From Ditylenchus dipsaci (Eukaryota > Nematoda > Chromadorea > Rhabditida > Anguinidae): 64,000 nucleotides of DNA. Positions 43,155 through 55,386 of the stretch are shown piece by piece. The stretch spans positions 1 to 64,000 of the forward strand of contig SADC01000674.1 of NCBI GenBank assembly GCA_004194705.1, written 5' to 3'. Made by a program: the position numbers and the translations under genes. Each line of letters opens with the position of its first letter. The stretch's first letter is position 1. Below the pieces are notes generated by a model that was not told the origin of the DNA, did no database searches, and saw only the letters and a program-made list of their open reading frames with translations.

Positions 43155-44867
43155 TATTATGCATTTTATAATCAAGAGTACTTCTCGGAATCATGTCTAA
43201 GGTAAGTGAGTGCGCGCATCTCTATCCCATTAAGCCCTCAGCGCCGCTTTCGGGGGTGCAATACTACTTTGAACAAACAGTAGATAGATCTTATAGTATC
43301 AATGTTTTGAAACGTTCTTTGTTGTGAACACTAGAAGTGTTGATAATCGCTATTTTGCTGGTTTCAATAAAAAATGAGAGATTATTATTTTTCGCAAGAT
43401 GTAAGGCATCATAAAAGGTCGATACGTAAAAACTACCAGTTTAGGGAAAAATGCCTAGTTTATTTGATTTGATCAAGAAAGCGAAAATTTGCTCCGCTTT
43501 GTGATGGATTACCTAAGTTACGGAAATTGGACCCTAGTAGCCAATTGTTATTGAAAAAAGTTTAATAAAGTTGCGATGCTGTTGTTGCTCTTTGACATTT
43601 GGTTTGTGGCTTTTGATTGGCTTCTAGCTGTCTAGTAGTATGTTGAACTCCTGATTTTCGACCTACATCTTCAATATTTTTTAACGGATTGTGATATTTC
43701 GCCCGCGATTAAAATTTAACGTCGATCAAATTTGTGGCGATCAAACGGCTTGTACCCCTCTTCTTGTGTTTGCATGCCCTTTCCTCCATAAAGCCAATTT
43801 CAGATCTGGGTATAGGCCTCAATTTACTCGGCTAATCGCTGACTCATTGAAAGGGGTACTACGGGTACCTGTGGCGACGAGATGTTCCGGTAAGGCCAAT
43901 ATCCCACACCATCATTTGGCAGAAACAGGACTCACGTTTCTGTTAAATTTAGTAGTTTGTAATACTCTTTGGTCGTTTCGACGCAGAAACGGCAGAAATC
44001 GCTTTTTCGCGAAAATTCACCCCTTTTAGTAAATCCCTGAAAACCAGTTAGTTTTGGCTTTTGGACAATCCACGATGGGTTCTGAGCGATTATTGAGGTG
44101 GAGGGTGGTTGGTGTAGAGTCTACACTTTAGACTTCAAATATGGTCATTACAGAGGTTTCTGGTTCAGATCCCTTTGGATGATCACCTTATTCTGTTTAA
44201 TTCTTGGTGGTGATTTAAGTAAAGTGTAAATGGATAAAGTCGTTCACAAGTAATTTTAATACCCCGGTTTAGGTACGCTTCAGGTGATTTCAGTGTTCTC
44301 CATGTGGATTGGGCACCGAATATGATTGAGGTGAATTCCGTACCCTCCCGGTAATCAAAATACGCTCTAGTCGATTAAATTAGCCTTTAATTAATAGGCT
44401 CACACCTTCTGGATACACAAGCATACCCTGTAGATCAGTCGTTATAGTCTACCCACTCTGCAGAGGATTAGAGTACTCTCCAAGTGGTGACACGACACTT
44501 GCGGCCCGGAAACTTGCGGCCGACACTTGCGGCCGACATTTGCAGCCCAATATTTGCAGCCCGATACTTGGTGACGAAATTTTCGATTCGATTTGTTGGT
44601 TTTTCGCCTGAGCCAAGCACTTTTTGAGTGCTAGGCTGAATTGATGGATGGCTGGGCCTTTGGCTCGGTCTTAGCAGTAGGGAAACAGTAGGGAAATGAA
44701 ACATTAGGGAAATTTAACAGTAGGGAAAATGCTTTTCGGGCAAAAAACAAAGATGTTGAACATAGCTTTGAATACTGGGGCCTACCGCATAGATAACTTT
44801 GGTATACATGCTTTTTATATGCATCCAGTGTCACTTTCGAGTGATTTGTGTCTAAGGCAGGGTTCGA

Positions 44868-45050
44868 CAAATGTGCCCTAAAGGGCACATTTCAGGGCAC
44901 ATCGTATTTTTGAAAAAAAATGTGCCCTTTTTAGGGCACAATGTGCCTTTTGTAGGGCACATTTTTTGGCGCAAAATTTATGTGCCCTTTTTAGGGCACA
45001 TTATCCAAAAATGTGCCCTTTTTAAGACAAAATGTGCCCTTTTTATTTTT
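44868..45050. repeat. GGGCACATTTT / AAATGTGCCC array in the left arm (mirror 47570-47755)
   Basis: Eight gggcacat/atgtgccc motifs in alternating orientation within 180 bp. The same array is inverted in the right arm. Subterminal or internal clusters of a decamer in both orientations are how hAT and related transposases are recruited (inference). Confidence 0.8.
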
Positions 45051-45192
45051 TAAGTTTTTTGTCAATTTTTTCATGTTTTTTCTAATTTTTGTGTTTTTTA
45101 CAGTTTTTATTAATACTTCGGCCTATACATTGTGAAAATAACAAGCATTGAATTATTTTGTTGATATGCAGCGATTAAAACATACAATTGTG

Positions 45193-46215
45193 TTACAAGT
45201 CCATTAAATTTTCAGCATTATTTAATTCGTCTATTTCTGGCAACATATTATTAAGAAATAGTGATCGCAGGCATATAAGTTTAGAAATTGTTTCAGGTTT
45301 TAGTCGATTGCGCAGTTCTGTTGCGTTGAGGCGTAGTAGCGAAAAGGCTCTTTCGCTTGTCGTGCTAGAAGCCTGTATGGGTAGATATTTTTTAGCAACT
45401 CGAGCTAGCATTGGAAGTCTTTTTTCAAACGTCTTCCAGAATTCCAAGGTACTTAAAGAATTACTTGCCGCTAGATTATTATAGATAGAAATTTCAGCAG
45501 CTATTTCCACAGTTACAGGTTCAGCTTCAAAGTACATGCGTGACCCACTATTTTGCTGTGAATTGGGAAGCACAGCGCCTTGTAAACCATCTCCTAGCAA
45601 CAAAGCTTCAGCTTGGACAGCGTTCACTATCTAAAATAAATTCAGAAGTTTAGTTAAATCTGCTTTATTACCTCTTCTAAGTTCCAGCGCTCAACTTTTC
45701 GGCACAAGGCAGATAACTGGTTTCTTATTTGAGGGTCCACAAACGCTGAGCAAAGTGCTATTTTTTTATTCATCTTGGTCATTTTTTTTTCAAGAGCAAA
45801 TAAAGCAGCGCGGGCAATGGAACTGCTAATGGTTGTGTCATTATCAACAATAAAACTTTTAAGCTTAAATTCCAATAACGCTAAATTTGGCAGAATTAAA
45901 CTCGATGTTGGAGTCTTCTCAGTCTTAAGGTTCATTTATTTTATTAGTAAAAAGTCTGGTAAAAGTTTTACTTCTAGCTCTAGTAAGAAGAACTTCAATG
46001 GATTCATGAGCTCAAGATAAGCCTCATAATATTGTATTTTAGAGTGAGCAGTAGTGAAATCAGGAATAAGACCAGGAACCACTAGAGAAATACGTAGACC
46101 GAGTTCACGCTGACATTGAAGAAATTTTGTGACCATTTCAAGTGTCGATAGCCACCTTGTTTCACCTGGAATCGTAAGTCCTGTCCCGAAGTGTGCTCTT
46201 AAATCATTGTTACGC
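45193..46215 (-). pseudogene. hAT transposase, C-terminal half
   Basis: Reading from 46215 on the minus strand: FGTGLTIPGETRWLSTLEMV, ELMNPLKFFLLELE, an apparent in-frame stop near 45936, NLKTEKTPTSSLILPNLALL, IALCSAFVDPQIRNQLSALC, then after an intron (about 45672-45632) LSTLEFWKTFEKRLPMLARV, AKKYLPIQASSTTSERAFSL and RNRLKPETISKLICLRSLF. The FW....LP.LA..A.KYL.I.ASS..SERAFS segment is the hAT C-terminal dimerisation domain. The BED finger and the first catalytic D are absent: similarity stops at about 46215, where a different gene begins on the other strand. Confidence 0.75.
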
Positions 46216-46216
46216 C

Positions 46217-47407
46217 TAAAATTTTAAGCCAGCAAAATCTTCGGTCAACACTGAAATCCCCAAAGACTCCAAGTACAAGACCTGCTTTATTCTCACTACC
46301 ATCATCATCATCTGCTTCGCCTTCTTCATCTGTGTCGCCCTTTATGGGCTCGCTGAGAACAATGATGTGAAAAATCAAGTTTCTTCTTCAGCTCAAGGTA
46401 AGCAAAATAATTCAGAAGCATTTCCCAAATAGATCTTAATGAAATTTCACAAAATTTGGCGACGGGAGTTTTTTGAAAGATTTAAATTTTAACTATTAAT
46501 AGATAGTTAAAACTGAAAAAGCCATCTTTTGACCGACAATAACGAACTTTCTGATTTCCGAAATTTCTTTTCTGAAATTTCTGATATTTTATAGAAACTT
46601 TATAATCTTTTACTAGTTTTCTAGCATGACGATTTTTCATGGTGCGTATTCAAGTGACCTTTTTTGCATATTGCGCTTCCACGAAATTTTAGAGGATTTT
46701 TGTAAAATGTCAAAATTTGAAAAAAAAGTTTGTCTTTATCGCTAGGGGATTTAGCGTTAAATTCTGAGTCTATTCTAATTGTGGTTACAATCCGCCCGCC
46801 GAGTGTTAAGTCACTATGGAACTACTTAACTTCTCTTTCTGAAACTAAAAAGATGGCACTTTTCAGCAAATGGACAGCTTGCTTTATTCATAAAACGGCA
46901 TTTTTCTTATTTGACCTTTGAAAAACGAGTAAATTCAGTAATGTTGTTACAGAAAATGATGTTCATGCTCGAGCGAAACGTAGATCAGGTAGAGGTGGTG
47001 GCCGTGGCAACAAAGGGCACAGCTCCTCTAGCGATGGGAACTCGAATGATGGGCGATCAGTATCTGGTGATACTGCCAGTGAAGGTGGAAGCAAGCCCGA
47101 CAACAAAAACAAAGGAACTGTCAAGGCCTTTATATCTGGTGGATTATCCTCCGTTGGAACTGGTATTGCTAGTTGGGCGGTGTGGAGTGGTTTTCCACAG
47201 CTGCAGGCATGGCTGAACTCAAACGCACTGCTTGTTGGTTGGCTGACTTATGGCTTAGGTGGAATGGTTCTTATTATGGTCTTATTGATTGCTTTATGGA
47301 TGTGTATTCGCAACCGCATGCGGCATGCTGCTAAGAAAAGAGCCGCTTTAAAGCAACGAAATAATGACCTTGAAATGAGAATGCTAAATTTGCATGCAAA
47401 ACACTGA
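46217..47407 (+). CDS. Putative two-to-three-pass small membrane protein inside the element
   Basis: Two exons join in phase: 46217-46397 (5' limit uncertain) and 46953-47407, with a 555-nt intron. The N-terminal part (VNTEIPKDSKYKTCF) leads into a strong membrane helix (ILTTIIIICFAFFICVALYG). Then comes a hydrophilic, Arg/Gly/Ser-rich loop with HARAKRRSGRGGGRGNKG and DTASEGGSKPDNKNKG, then a glycine-rich hydrophobic stretch (AFISGGLSSVGTGIASWAVW), a second long helix (LVGWLTYGLGGMVLIMVLLI) and a basic coiled tail ending LEMRMLNLHAKH. I do not recognise the family. It lies next to, and opposite to, the truncated hAT gene, so it may be cargo or a captured host gene. No start codon is seen upstream of the first exon. 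Confidence 0.5.
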
Positions 47408-49285
47408 TATTTACCATGATTATTAAAGTATTCTTACTGTCAACTATTTCAACCATGTATAGGCCGAAATATAGATAAAACTGTAAAAAAACACTAATGA
47501 TCAGAAAACACAATAAATTAGAAAAAATTAGAAAAAACATGAAAAAATTGACAAAAAACTTAAAAAATAAAAAGGGCACATTTTGTCTTAAAAAGGGCAC
47601 ATTTTTTGGATAATGTGCCCTAAAAAGGGCACATAAATTTTGCGCCAAAAAATGTGCCCTACAAAAGGCACATTGTGCCCTAAAAAGGGCACATTTTTTT
47701 TCAAAAATACGATGTGCCCTGAAATGTGCCCTTTAGGGCACATTTGTCGAACCCTGCATTAGACACAAATCACTCGAAAGTGACACTGGATGCATATAAA
47801 AAGCATGTATACCAGAGTTATCTATGCGGTAGGCCCCAGTATTCAAAGCTATGTTCAACATCTTTGTTTTTTGCCCGAAAAGCATTTTCCCTACTGTTAA
47901 ATTTCCCTAATGTTTCATTTCCCTACTGTTTCCCTACTGCTAAGACCGAGCCAAAGACCCAGCCATCCATCAATTCAGCCTAGCACTCAAAAAGTGCTTG
48001 GCTCAGGCGAAAAACCAACAAATCGAATCGAAAATTTCGTCACCAAGTATCGGGCTGCAAATATTGGGCTGCAAATGTCGGCCGCAAGTGTCGGCCGCAA
48101 GTTTCCGGGCCGCAAGTGTCGTGTCACCACTTGGAGAGTACTCTAATCCTCTGCAGAGTGGGTAGACTATAACGACTGATCTACAGGGTATGCTTGTGTA
48201 TCCAGAAGGTGTGAGCCTATTAATTAAAGGCTAATTTAATCGACTAGAGCGTATTTTGATTACCGGGAGGGTACGGAATTCACCTCAATTATATTCGGTG
48301 CCCAATCCACATGGAGAACACTGAAATCACCTGAAGCGTACCTAAACCGGGGTATTAAAATTACTTGTGAACGACTTTATCCATTTACACTTTACTTAAA
48401 TCACCACCAAGAATTAAACAGAATAAGGTGATCATCCAAAGGGATCTGAACCAGAAACCTCTGTAATGACCATATTTGAAGTCTAAAGTGTAGACTCTAC
48501 ACCAACCACCCTCCACCTCAATAATCGCTCAGAACCCATCGTGGATTGTCCAAAAGCCAAAACTAACTGGTTTTCAGGGATTTACTAAAAGGGGTGAATT
48601 TTCGCGAAAAAGCGATTTCTGCCGTTTCTGCGTCGAAACGACCAAAGAGTATTACAAACTACTAAATTTAACAGAAACGTGAGTCCTGTTTCTGCCAAAT
48701 GATGGTGTGGGATATTGGCCTTACCGGAACATCTCGTCGCCACAGGTACCCGTAGTACCCTTTCAATGAGTCAGCGATTAGCCGAGTAAATTGAGGCCTA
48801 TACCCAGATCTGAAATTGGCTTTATGGAGGAAAGGGCATGCAAACACAAGAAGAGGGGTACAAGCCGTTTGATCGCCACAAATTTGATCGACGTTAAATT
48901 TTAATCGCGGGCGAAATATCACAATCCGTTAAAAAATATTGAAGATGTAGGTCGAAAATCAGGAGTTCAACATACTACTAGACAGCTAGAAGCCAATCAA
49001 AAGCCACAAACCAAATGTCAAAGAGCAACAACAGCATCGCAACTTTATTTAACTTTTTTCAATAACAATTGGCTACTAGGGTCCAATTTCCGTAACTTAG
49101 GTAATCCATCACAAAGCGGAGCAAATTTTCGCTTTCTTGATCAAATCAAATAAACTAGGCATTTTTCCCTAAACTGGTAGTTTTTACGTATCGACCTTTT
49201 ATGATGCCTTACATCTTGCGAAAAATAATAATCTCTCATTTTTTATTGAAACCAGCAAAATAGCGATTATCAACACTTCTAGTGT

Positions 49286-51291
49286 TCACAACAAAGAACG
49301 TTTCAAAACATTGATACTATAAGATCTATCTACTGTTTGTTCAAAGTAGTATTGCAGGCATTCCTGGGTCAGCTCGTTGGTCACTTGGAAATGTTTGTTG
49401 GCATTGAAGTTAGGAGCATGCTTAATGATCTGCAGGTAGAAGGGGCAAGAAGATGTGGCCATGGCAAAGCGCTAAATTTAATGATAAATCGATTTCTATA
49501 CAAAGTTATGATATTAACCTTAGGATTACCGTGGGGTCCATATGGACCCCAGAGCGACTTTGAGAGAACAATTTTTTGGTGTATGGCCAGTTAGCGATAA
49601 TTTTTTTCAAAATTATTGATATTTTTTGCCATAAAAGTACTTTTTTGTGGAAAACAGTTTTTCTGAGGCCACCCAGTAGCTGAAATTTCCTCAGAAATCC
49701 GAATCAAGTAACAGAATTTTAAAATACGCGTGGTCGCTGAGATATGACTTAAAGTTGGGTGCTTGTCATTTTTAAATGATGACCATCCAACTTTAGGTCA
49801 TACCTCAGCAACCACATGTTATTTTAAAATTCTGTTTTTTCGATTCGGATTCCTGAGAAAATTTCAGCTACTGGGTGGCCTCAGAAAAACCGTTTTCCAC
49901 AAAAAGAGTACTTTTATGGCAAAAAAATCAAAAATTTTGAAAAAAACCATCGCTAACTGGCCATTCCCCCAATTTTTTGTGTTTCGAATAAGCTAGCGAG
50001 CTGATTTTTTTCTGACTTTGCTTGTTTTGTCGTTAGCTACATTTTAACCTTTCTTTTGATGTCTTAGTCATTTTTTTGGTATACCACAAAAAAGTAGCAC
50101 CTCATACCGCTGGGGTCCATATGGACCCCAAGGCCCTCAAAGGTTGTTAATAGGCATCGCGTAAACAATTTTAACAACAGCTTGGTGCTATCTTGTAGCG
50201 CAGCCCGAAAGCTACAAGACGTATTTCACAGAAAATTTTCAAAAAATCTGAGTGTTGAGATATGGATTTTTGAAAAAAATCAATTTCTTTAAAAAATGAC
50301 CAAAATCCAAGTTTCTTCAATTTTTTTTCGGATTTTGGTCATTTTTTGAAGAAATTGATTTTTTTCAAAAATCCATATCTCAGCACTCAGATTTTCTGAA
50401 AATTTTCTGTGAAATACGTCTTGCAGCTTTCTAGCAACAAATACAAGATAGCACTAAGCTGTTGTTAAAATTGTTTACGCGATGCCTATTAACAACCTTT
50501 GAAGGCCTTGGGGTCCATATGGACCCCAGCAGTATAAGATGCGAGTTTTTTTGCTGGTAGTCCTAGGGTTAATTTTACTTACAGATTTGGCCAATTTAAG
50601 CAGTTCATCCAATCTGCTTTCCTCAAACCGCGATACTCGGGCTGTTAGATTGTTTTTCTTCTCTTGAGGGATGTTTTCCAGATAGTCTAGCAAATCAACT
50701 AGTCTTAAATACCTATCAAAACCAAAAATTTCGATTGATGAAAAGGTGTAGAGCAGATGGAAGGAATAAAACTCAAATCGGGATTCGTTGTTATGGCTGC
50801 CCAAGATAAGCTTGATTTGGTTGCAATTTAACACCTTTGGCCAAGTGAACAATTCCTGTAGAACATTGAAGACATCCTGGAGCGGTCTCCGACTACACCC
50901 AACTGTAGATAACTGCCTTGCCAAAGTGAGCTAATGGATTCCAAGTTCATCTTCCACTTTTCTTCAAAAATCTTTCAGGAAGCATATATATATAAACATT
51001 TTTAGCCATCCACTTGCGTGAGCGGGCCATAACCTGCAACTGCTTCAAGGAACAGCGGCCCAAAAATTGTTTAGATTTCATATGTACATGCACATGAAAT
51101 CTCATCTTTGTTTCTTGTATGTCTCCAATTGACAATGACTCTATATAATTCAAAGGGCTAGTCGGGAATTGCTTTTGGACGAACTGGTTAAAGCGACGGC
51201 TGACCGGTAGCAGAGCATCCAATTCAGGGCGGTTGAGGAAGGAGAGAACTTGGAATAGGGTTTCTGCACTCATATTTTTGTTGGATTGCAT
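49286..51291 (-). CDS. F-box-like protein (apparent frameshift), last exon in transposon arm
   Basis: ATG at 51291 (MQSNKNMSAETLFQVLSFL), F-box-like helices through NRPELDALLPVSRRFNQFV, then SPLNYIESLSIGDIQETKMR and SLKQLQVMARSRKWMAKNVY. Frame one closes at 50947. The next segment (LARQLSTVGCSRRPLQDVFN through RLDELLKLAKS, 50927-50583) needs either an unrecognised intron or a frameshift, with a TAG at about 50928, so a pseudogene is possible. A donor at 50582 and an acceptor at 49430 give a last exon, 49429-49286 (HAPNFNANKHFQVTNELTQE ... INVLKRSLL, stop), whose final 24 codons lie in the inverted arm of the 43257-49356 element. The 1.15-kb intron contains a piggyBac-type MITE. The likely role is as a substrate receptor of an SCF ubiquitin ligase. 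Confidence 0.5.
49518..50568. mobile_element. piggyBac-type foldback MITE, TTAA target
   Basis: Ends CCTTAGGATTACC and its near complement ggtagtcctaggg are immediately bordered by TTAA on both sides (49514-49517, 50569-50572), the signature of piggyBac targets. GGGGTCCATATGGACCCC, a perfect 18-bp palindrome, occurs just inside each end (about 49531 and 50512) and once more near 50113. Long inverted segments fill the rest (for example cacccagtagctgaaatttt pairs and catatctcagcactcag pairs). No transposase. 1,051 bp. Confidence 0.8.
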
Positions 51292-51299
51292 GGCTGAAG

Positions 51300-53318
51300 G
51301 CTGAAAATGGCAAATATTATGAACACGAACACTGTGAACACTACATATGCTCACTGAGCTAGAAGTGTAGTTTGTAAAAACTTAGTACGGTTGCGATGGC
51401 GCTTATTATAAAACAGGATTCCTAGCGAAAGTCATCGAGAATCGGAAAAATTAAAAAAAAAAGGTTGGCAATCGGTAGAATCGCCACAAAAGTTAGCTGA
51501 AACAAACAGCAGAAAATAAAATTCGAAACAAGGTGAGTGAATTTTGATCGCAATCAGATTTTGTGACAACTTGAATTGTCGCAATGTAATTTTTGCTGTT
51601 TTGGTCACATTGAATTGCTTAAAAGGAGCATACCAGCGCGTTACACCGCAAATTAAAGCGGGGACCAGCAATTTTTAAAAAATCGTCTTTGTTTTCACTC
51701 GTTTCATGTCAAATCTGATATTTATGACCTCTTCCTAGTTTTAACAAGTATGCAGAAAAATTTCGTCGGATCAGGTAGAAAACATATAGAAAAAAGTTAT
51801 GAAAGAAATGAATTGCTGGTCTTTGCCTTAATTGCAGTGTAACGCTGGTATCCCCCTTTAAAAACAGGGTCTCATCCCAAAATTTTGAAATAAAGTACAT
51901 TTGGCAAAATAAAATACAATTTTGGCATTTTTTTTGTCAAAAAGTGCCATTTCATCCAGTGCTTGTTGATATTTTTGCACCAGAAATAAAGATTTTGACT
52001 TAAAATCTCAAAATTTCTAAGGCTCCAAACGTTTTTGGGTGTTCAACTGAAACAAAAAAGTAAAGCTCGTGGCAGTTGAAAAAATGCTGAAAAAACCCCT
52101 AGAAGAATATTTGTTGTGAGCTGAGATATAGGTCCAATCGGGTAGCGGATCAATAAAGGATCAAACTCATATATATTGCTGAACGAAAAATTACTGTCCT
52201 CCACTATTTGGCATTGATGAAATTTCGCTGCCCCAAATAAATATTATTTTTTAAAAGTTGGGAAATTTGGGAGAAAATAACAGAAGCCGAAATAAAGTAA
52301 TTGAATTTTTATTGTCACAAGTATAGTTTTTATTGGACCCTACCCTTCTTGATTCTCCCTGTTGGGGGTTTTTAATTTTTTAGGCTTAGACAGCGTATTT
52401 TAAGACCGACTCAAACACCTTTTTGTCCTTTGTAGTTCGGGGAGCATGTCCGGGGAGCAAACGCTGGCCTAGCCCAGCCTAAGCCTGAAAAATTACAAAA
52501 AACAAACAGCGGGGAACAATACGAAAATACACAACAAATACACAAGTATACACAATTTTTAATTCTGAGTATATGTTGTAAAATCAGATTTTCGCTCCGA
52601 GGCCAAAAATCGACCTTAAAAAAATTTCGACCTTTCGACTTAAAAGTCGAAAGACGACAACCCTAATAATGACTCTCGATATAAAGTCACCCATGGATGC
52701 CGAAAACGGCAAAACGACAAGAAACGGCAAAATTTCCTTGGCGTTTCGTTTTTTCAAGGACGGCAAAAAACGGCAAAATCATACTAGGATAAATTTTGCC
52801 GTTTTTTATTGATTTTGCCGTTTTTCAAGTTTCAGCATCAACCGCCCATGTTTCGCTGGTTTTCGATCTCCCTGTCCCATATTTCATTGAGAATTAACAC
52901 TTTCAGACCTTCCATACACTAATAATTAACACAATCAGTAGTATTTAGCTGTTAGATCGAAAAAAATATGCTAATAAACCGATTAGAGTTAACCTGGAGC
53001 ATGTGATTTTCATTGCCTTCCTGTTTTCACACTTTTCTGACAATTTTCAATACTGTATTTAATAGAGTGACCATTTATTCAATAAAAAAGATCCTTGACC
53101 ATATTTTTGGAAATGGAACAAACGCAAAAAAGTCGAGATCCTGACCCCTTACCTCGTAGCCTTAGTCTATCTAGAGAGCATAATATTTTTTTACAATCAT
53201 ATATATTGCAAAGAACCATGCGCCTTCCATAGTTAACCGCCGCCGGCAGCACCTCTTCGGTTACCTTCGGCGGTGCCACCGGCGGCGGTCCATTATGGCG
53301 CCTTCTTGTGCATTCCGA
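51300..53318. other. Intergenic, including a decayed CCGTATT-family core and an AACGGCAAAA hairpin
   Basis: At about 51960-52200 the MITE core is recognisable (gggtgttcaactgaaac, aaagctcgtggcagttgaaa, tgagctgagatataggtcc) without ends. At 52690-52850 there are eight aacggcaaaa/ttttgccgtt motifs in both orientations, probably another small foldback. At 53230-53310 a GC-rich stretch (gccgccggcag ... caccggcggcgg) forms a hairpin. No genes were recognised. Confidence 0.5.
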
Positions 53319-54059
53319 TCAGCACACATACAGGAGATCAAGAATAGGCAATTTATTCAACTCAAGCGAGAAACATCGATAAAGCAAATCGCACTTGATT
53401 TCATTTATCCAATTAGTCCTAAGATGGATAAGCGCGGCTGTCTTCTTTGGATCTAGACGGTTTCTTGTGAAGTTACCCAGCACACATCGCAGTTCTTTGA
53501 ATGCCCTTTCACTTGGCGCGCTACTAGCTGTAACTGCCAACATCAACCTAGCAAGCAACGCAAGACGAATGAAGTACTGAAAGTGCAGAAATTTTGCGGG
53601 AGTGTTAGAAGAAGAATAAATTTGTCTTTTGACTAGTTTTCCGAAAAATCAAAAGATCCTCATCCTGCATGGCCAACGTAGTGTATGTAGAAATCTTCTC
53701 CTCAGTCAGACTTGGCCTCGGGCGCGCAACGAACGCTTTTTTTTCTTCGAAGGAAATTAAACTGTTTCCTCCGGCACCAGCGATCGCACTTCTTCAAGCA
53801 CACACTGTTTCACAATTAATACTTCCAACCATAAATACGCTGAAAAATAATTTACTTCGTTAAAATTGAGCGCAGAAATTTCACTGCAAATAGCTTTCAG
53901 TTGCGAGTGAACGAACGGATCCAAAAAAGCGGCACATACAATCATTCTCTTGTTGATAATCCCGCTTGACGACATGAGCCAACTTGTCGAGTCGAAATCC
54001 CCCACCTTCTTCGAGAAACATTCCATGGCAGCTGAAGTTCCAGCTAAAGCTGAAGCCAA
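53319..54059 (-). pseudogene. hAT transposase remnant, C-terminal half (second family)
   Basis: From 54059: SSGIINKRMIVCAAFLDPFV and HSQLKAICSEISALNFNEV; then ARPRPSLTEEKISTYTTLAM, DEDLLIFRK; then YFIRLALLARLMLAVTASSA, PSERAFKELRCVLGNFTRNR and LDPKKTAALIHLRTNW. The ASSAPSERAF..L..........RNRL.P....L..LR series is the hAT dimerisation region. The pieces are in different frames and at least one intron (about 53610-53585) is plausible. No N-terminal half lies upstream. It differs in sequence from the remnant at 45193 and from the element at 10001. Confidence 0.65.
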
Positions 54060-54934
54060 TCGATTTTTTTTGGAGTGTTTTTGTTTGGTTTTTCAGTCAA
54101 ATTTTTTTTTAAATTGAAGTTTGGAATCTCAGGAGTAGAATGGTTGTTTCAATTTTAGTTTTGAGATTTTTTTCAGTTTTAATTTTTGGGTTTTAGTGAG
54201 CAAATTGTCGTTTTTTTGTTCTGGGGTGGTAGTAACAATCAAAATATCCTCGGATAAAATACGCGGATACGGATAATCAGTAGTAACAATCAAAATATCC
54301 GCGGATATTTATCCACGGATACGGATAAATATCTGCGGATAAAATCCGTAGTAATAATCAAATATCCGCGGATAAAATCCGCAGATTTATCCGTAACTGC
54401 GGATAAATATCCGCGGATATTTATCCACGGATAAAATCCGTAGTAACAATAAAATATCCATGGGTATTTATCCGTATCCGCGGATATTATTCTTAGCCTG
54501 ATCGGGGGCAGGATAAATCCGCGGATAAATTTTTTGTCCTGCTTTTTTTTTAATCTTTTAAGATATAAATATGCTTTAATACCTTACGAGGTGGTCTTCA
54601 AACTGCTACAAACACATGTTTTGTTGTTATAACAGTATTTTAGCACTGTTTGAGCTGCATTCAAATTCTATCATTATAATTCGTTTTTTATATCGTTGAT
54701 ATAATTTTTCACCATACAATGATTATACGAGTTTTTTAAAGCATTTTACAATAGTATTTTTAAAGCAAACTTAAAGCAAAGTTCAAAGCAAGCAACATTT
54801 AAAGACATAAGCAAAGTTAAAAAAAAGGTTGAAACAAAGAGAAAATGATTCAATGTTGGGACTAAGCCAAAAGAGTATTTCAAACTCTGTATTACAAGTG
54901 ACTCAAGCTGGGAAATTTATTTACTTTCCGCAAA

Positions 54935-55353
54935 GTGCTGAGGTATTTTTTTAGTTTTTCAGTAAAAATTCATACAGAATGTTTCAGAAAAAGGGCTTTC
55001 TCGAATCACTTCTACAATAAGGCTGGTTTTCCTAATATTATAGACCTAGTGGATGGAACACACATTAGAATTGTTGCTCCAGACATTTTAATTGAAAAAG
55101 ATTATGTGAATCGCAGAAAATTATTACAGCTTCAATGCTCAAGGCTTTATTGATAGTGAGAGCCGCTTTGTGGCCTGGTATGGCCTGGTGTATACACGAA
55201 AGTTTCATTTTAATGAACAGTAGCGTGTGGGATGCTTTTGAAACAGGTCGCATTGGGGGCTATATTCTAGGTGATTCTCGTCATGCATCAAGGGCGTGGC
55301 TAATGACTCCTATTAGTTTGCCAAATGGACGATCTGAACAGCGGCAAATTTAA
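54935..55353 (+). pseudogene. Harbinger (HARBI1-type) transposase fragment
   Basis: Frame one (54935-55153) has NKAGFPNIIDLVDGTHIRIV, AP and KDYVNRRK. The DGTH aspartate is the first catalytic residue of Harbinger nucleases. After a frameshift near 55135, frame two (to 55353) has SVWDAFETGRIGGYILGDSR and WLMTPI, where GD is the second catalytic aspartate and WL.TPI is a hallmark of HARBI1. The segment between (…SVHDSRIF-like) is mutated and has stops. The third acidic residue and the C-terminus are missing. Roughly one third of a full nuclease remains. Confidence 0.75.
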
Positions 55354-55386
55354 AAAAAATTAAATTAAAATTTCGTAATCTTGATA

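Larger units (their letters stand above)
43257..49356. mobile_element. 6.1-kb element with about 1.9-kb inverted arms
   Basis: Starts tgcaatactactttgaacaa and ends with the complement. The arms 43257-about 45131 and about 47455-49356 are almost identical over their whole length. They contain ggccgcaagtgtc units, a GGGCACAT array and a row of promoter-like AT-rich patches, but no convincing gene. The centre holds a hAT transposase remnant (minus strand) and a two-exon membrane-protein gene (plus strand). No clear target duplication is seen (gctttcgggg versus ggcattcctg). It is therefore either an old transposon with unusually long terminal repeats or an inverted segmental duplication around a unique core. 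Confidence 0.6.

Noticed and set aside
43691..44029. 112-residue frame in the left arm (mirror 48668-48922)
   Set aside because: Present only as shared arm DNA; the mirror copy is already frameshifted and no family motif is visible.
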